From assembly GCA_050942875.1 (NCBI GenBank), contig JBMNOD010000110.1, forward strand, positions 1 to 9,247: a stretch of DNA of 9,247 bases, given 5' to 3'. The stretch comes from JAAZAI01 sp050942875. Its GTDB lineage: Bacteria; Verrucomicrobiota; Kiritimatiellia; RFP12; UBA3636. The position numbers and the translations under genes were made by a program. How positions within the stretch are numbered: position 1 is the stretch's first letter; the number at the start of each line of letters is the position of its first letter. Shown piece by piece: positions 6,532-9,247 of the stretch. Under the pieces are notes generated by a model. That model ran no database searches, had not been told where the DNA came from, and saw nothing but the letters and a program-made list of their open reading frames with translations.

Positions 6532-9247
6532 CTACTGTCCTTGAGTGAGGAGCTCCATGCCTTCGCTTGTGCTGTCTCTGACCTCACGACCGGCGGGGTC
6601 GACGAGACGAGCCGTCACGAAGAGCAACAGGTTGCGCTTCTCGCTCTGCTCGTACTTGTAGCGGAAGAGCCTGCCAAGCACAGGGATGTCGCCCAGGAAC
6701 GGAATCTTGTCCTCGTTCGTGTAGCGCTCTTCGGTGATCATGCCACCCATCACAACGGTCGCGCCGTTGTAGATCTGGACGCTGGTTGCAACCGAGCGAA
6801 CCGGGAAGAACGGCTGTTCCATCGGAAGCTGGACGTATTCGGTCGTGTAGTAGGACACCAGGTTCAGGGGGTCGAAGCCTACAGGCGTTGCGACCGGGTA
6901 CGTCGAACCGTAGTTTCTCCACGTCGGCTCGGACACAACGGCCGGAGCGAGCGCGAGATTGATCATCGAGCCGTCGGGCGTAACGTCCGGCGTGACTTCG
7001 AGGATGACGCCGACTTCGCGCATCTGGAAGTTCTGGGGCTCGACAACGGCGCCGCTGTACGTGGTGACATCGCTGTCGCCGCTCGTGGATTCAAGCATCT
7101 CGACGTCGTACTCTGTCGGGTAGATGAATTCGCGCACGACCTTGATCGTGGCGGGGGTTCCTGCCTGAGAGACAACCTTCGGCGCGGAGAGCAGATCGGT
7201 GTTCTGCCGGTTGGAAAGCATGTGGAGCACAAGAGTCAGCTCGGGGTTCGTCAGGATCGAGGTGAACGTCGCGACGTTGTCCATCACGGGAGCTCCGTCA
7301 TTGACTTCCTGGCGGGCATTGTTGTTCAGGTAGTTGAACCCGCTGTTCACAGAGCCCTTCTGCATGCTGAAGCGGCGGCGGGAGGCGGGGGGAAGTCCGG
7401 CGTCCGCCTTCATCTCGGCGATCTCCCAGTCGTCGTTGAGAATCCATTCCAGGCCAAGCGAGTCCAGATCGGACTGCATGACTTCGACGAAGCGGACTTC
7501 AATTTCGATCTGCTTGGGCGTGACGTTGAGCACGGCAAGCACGGATTCGAGGCGAGCCAGGTTCTGCGACGTGTTGAGCACGACGAGCTTGCCGATCTGC
7601 GGCATGTGCTGACACGTGGAGCCTTGCGGCCAATCAACGCCGAGTTCGCCAAAGAACTTCTTCCAATCGGGATTCGTCTGGGTCGTGCTTCCCGCAGGGA
7701 TTCCGCCAAACGGATCGCCCATGCCGCCATCGTCGCTGCCCGGCAGCATCATCTGACGCTCGACAATGGAGGGCAGAACGTTGTACATGCGGTGGATGAG
7801 CTTGCCTTCGGGGTAGTCCTCGGGCATGATGAGCACGACATTGTCGCGAACGCGATACTTGAGGTTCGCCAGCTCCATGATCATGTCAAGGGCGCCAAGC
7901 AGGGTGACGTAGCGCGTGTTGATCGTGATCAAAGGAACGCCACCAACAGCGGCAGGAGCCGACAAGGCCGGTGCATCCCAAATGTTGGCAGGGGCCGCCT
8001 CTTCCACCGCAGCAGCGGGAGCGTCGAGCTTCAGCACAATGTTGATGCCGCGCTGCTCCGGGGGGAGATCCTGCTTGTCGAACTCGCGAGAAGCCTCGGT
8101 GAGGAAGTTCACGATGTCGGTGATGTTGGCCTGGCGGAAGTCGATCTCGGGGATCGTAATGCTCTTCATCTTTTCGATGATCTTCATCTCGTCAGTCGTG
8201 ACAAGGGGATCGTCGGGGCCTGGACCGTCGATCCTGACATCAACCGAGGAGAAATCACGCCCATACGTGCGGGGGCTCCAGGCTTCGGTGACGTCCTTGA
8301 TCATCTGCTCGCGGGAGGAGATCCGCTCGTTGTCGACATACTTGTGCTCGGCGATGCTCACCTTGCGGAGCATGTCGACGGCGTCTCTCTCCCAGGGATA
8401 CTTCTTGAGCAGCAGTTCGACCGTTTCACGGCATTTCGAATACTCGCCCGTGCCGTAGTATTCGCGGGCAATCTTCATTTGCTCGGCAATTTCCGCGCGA
8501 CCCTGCTTGTATTCAGGCTGCACCCAGCGCTTCTCGCGGGGAGGGGGCGGCGTCGGAGGCGGATTGTCCCTGAGCTCCTTGATCTCGACCAGAAGCTTCT
8601 CTGCCTTGGGATGCCCCATGCGCTTCGATTCATTGGCCGACTTCTCGGCATCGTCGAAATTGTTGTTGGCCTTCTGTTCCTGAGCCATGCGATAGTAGGT
8701 TTCGGCGAGTTTGCGCTCGGCATCGCGACGGGTCTGCAACGTGGCGTCCCGCTCCGGCAGGAACTTGATCGCCTCCTTGAACTTCTCGGCGGCACGCGTC
8801 CAATTGCCAACCTGAAAAGCGGCAACACCCTGTTCCACACAGTCGCGCGCATGGTTCTCGAACAAGAGACGACGGGACTTCTCGAGAACGGCTAGTTCCG
8901 AAACCGTCTTTTCAATGCTGGCATCAGAAGCAGAAGCCACTTCAGTCGCGATTTCAGAGGCTGCATCCTCGACCTCCTCGACGGCAGGCTCCGCAGCGAC
9001 TTCGACAACCGCAGGCTCGGCAACCACCTCGGCGGCGGGTTCGGCGGCAACCTCGACGACCGCAGGCTCGGCAACCACCTCAAGCACAGGCTCGGCGACA
9101 GCTTCCACAACCACAGGCTCGACAGCGACCTCGACGACCGCGGGCTCGGCAACCACCTCAAGCACAGGCTCGGCGACAGCTTCCACAACCGCAGGCTCGA
9201 CAGCGACCTCGACGACCGCAGGCTCGGCAACCACCTCAAGCACAGGC
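6532..9247 (-). CDS. TPR-containing secretin (type II/III secretion or type IV pilus), N-terminus outside window
   Basis: The reading frame is open from the right edge to a TAG at 6532-6534, about 904 residues. The true start and signal peptide are not visible; a GTG at 9243 is only a valine codon inside a repeat. In order the protein has a Glu/Val/Ala/Pro repeat (about 9247-8985), TPR-like helices such as GVAAFQVGNWTRAAEKFKEA (about 8880-8570), a proline-rich linker PPPTPPPP (about 8545-8565), a further TPR-like pair, and an N0-like domain, IPEIDFRQANITDIVNFLTE onward (about 8160-7800). Next come N1-type segments ending IGKLVVLNTSQNLARLESVL (about 7790-7480) and the secretin barrel domain (about 7270-6570), with LLSAPKVVSQAGTPATIKV, VGVILEVTPDVTPDG and IPFLGDIPVLGRLFRYK. 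Secretins form the ring pore in the outer membrane. The TPR part may help assembly or bind peptidoglycan or partner proteins. PilQ, GspD or a competence pore cannot be told apart here. Confidence 0.93.
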   Translation of the reverse strand, partial: PVLEVVAEPAVVEVAVEPAVVEAVAEPVLEVVAEPAVVEVAVEPVVVEAVAEPVLEVVAEPAVVEVAAEPAAEVVAEPAVVEVAAEPAVEEVEDAASEIATEVASASDASIEKTVSELAVLEKSRRLLFENHARDCVEQGVAAFQVGNWTRAAEKFKEAIKFLPERDATLQTRRDAERKLAETYYRMAQEQKANNNFDDAEKSANESKRMGHPKAEKLLVEIKELRDNPPPTPPPPREKRWVQPEYKQGRAEIAEQMKIAREYYGTGEYSKCRETVELLLKKYPWERDAVDMLRKVSIAEHKYVDNERISSREQMIKDVTEAWSPRTYGRDFSSVDVRIDGPGPDDPLVTTDEMKIIEKMKSITIPEIDFRQANITDIVNFLTEASREFDKQDLPPEQRGINIVLKLDAPAAAVEEAAPANIWDAPALSAPAAVGGVPLITINTRYVTLLGALDMIMELANLKYRVRDNVVLIMPEDYPEGKLIHRMYNVLPSIVERQMMLPGSDDGGMGDPFGGIPAGSTTQTNPDWKKFFGELGVDWPQGSTCQHMPQIGKLVVLNTSQNLARLESVLAVLNVTPKQIEIEVRFVEVMQSDLDSLGLEWILNDDWEIAEMKADAGLPPASRRRFSMQKGSVNSGFNYLNNNARQEVNDGAPVMDNVATFTSILTNPELTLVLHMLSNRQNTDLLSAPKVVSQAGTPATIKVVREFIYPTEYDVEMLESTSGDSDVTTYSGAVVEPQNFQMREVGVILEVTPDVTPDGSMINLALAPAVVSEPTWRNYGSTYPVATPVGFDPLNLVSYYTTEYVQLPMEQPFFPVRSVATSVQIYNGATVVMGGMITEERYTNEDKIPFLGDIPVLGRLFRYKYEQSEKRNLLLFVTARLVDPAGREVRDSTSEGMELLTQGQ
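8985..9247 (-). repeat. Coding tandem repeat, 78-bp unit (26 residues), continuing past the window
   Basis: Copies 9071-9148 and 9149-9226 are identical at 76 of 78 positions, and 9227-9247 repeats the first 21 bases of the unit exactly. The two mismatches are one Val/Ala change and one silent change. The 26-residue unit is built from an 8-residue VLEVVAEP and two 9-residue pieces (AVVEVAVEP and AVVEAVAEP). Positions about 8985-9070 hold older, diverged copies of the same 8/9-residue pieces (AVVEVAAEP, AAEVVAEP). The peptide is acidic and proline-spaced, suggesting an extended spacer in the periplasm. Copy number beyond the window edge is unknown. Confidence 0.9.

Noticed and set aside
5270..6544. 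424-codon plus-strand reading frame opposite yifB
   Set aside because: Arg/His/Ala-rich shadow of the conserved YifB reading frame; no start context or family motif.
6541..8895. 784-codon open reading frame on the plus strand opposite the secretin
   Set aside because: Antisense shadow: His/Arg/Asp/Val-rich translation with no domain signal, while the minus strand encodes an unmistakable secretin.
9241..9243. GTG at 9243 as the start of the secretin
   Set aside because: The codon lies inside the 26-residue repeat and the frame stays open to the edge; a secretin needs a signal peptide, which is not here.
8985..9247. CRISPR array
   Set aside because: The 78-bp units are directly adjacent with no unique spacers and stay in frame as a protein repeat.

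Overview
The window is GC-rich, mostly coding DNA from a diderm bacterium; the outer-membrane secretin requires an outer membrane. A secretin with an N-terminal TPR region, next to a polyphosphate-polymerase-like (VTC) / DUF4956 / CotH gene set, would fit a PVC-group lineage such as Lentisphaerota, Kiritimatiellota or Verrucomicrobiota. No marker gene is present, so this placement is a weak inference.

Layout. (1) Positions 1-67, minus strand: the first 22 codons of an IS3-type transposase OrfA that runs off the left edge, with a possible extended -10 promoter and an inverted repeat next to its start codon. (2) Positions 68-344: noncoding DNA with short GCGACTAG-type repeats and an AT-rich patch before the first complete gene. 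(3) Positions 345-4644, plus strand: a tightly packed three-gene operon of a VTC-domain protein, a DUF4956 integral membrane protein and a LamG-Ig-CotH kinase-like exported protein. The first junction is a 4-bp ATGA overlap and the second a 2-bp gap. (4) Positions 4645-4837: a convergent intergenic region holding a GGGACAGACCCC motif of the kind often left by REP-associated transposons. (5) Positions 4838-6439, minus strand: a complete YifB/ComM AAA+ ATPase. (6) Positions 6532-9247, minus strand: a secretin whose N-terminus is cut off by the right edge. Its visible N-terminal part is a Glu/Val/Ala/Pro repeat encoded by nearly identical 78-bp DNA units, followed by TPR-like helices and the standard secretin N-domains and beta-barrel domain.

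How the genes may work together. The plus-strand operon looks like one functional unit: a cytosolic triphosphate-tunnel enzyme, a membrane partner, and an extracytoplasmic kinase-fold protein with a lectin-like domain. It could be an envelope phosphorylation or polyphosphate system; the biochemistry is inferred and not shown by the sequence. On the minus strand, the secretin is followed 92 bp later by yifB/comM. This pairs a DNA-uptake, pilus or secretion pore with a ComM-type branch-migration helicase, which is compatible with natural transformation but does not prove it. A perfect 10-bp stem hairpin lies between these two genes.

The most interesting items are the VTC/DUF4956/CotH operon with its composite CotH protein, the apparently still-expanding 78-bp coding repeat in the secretin, and the hairpin covering the transposase translation start.
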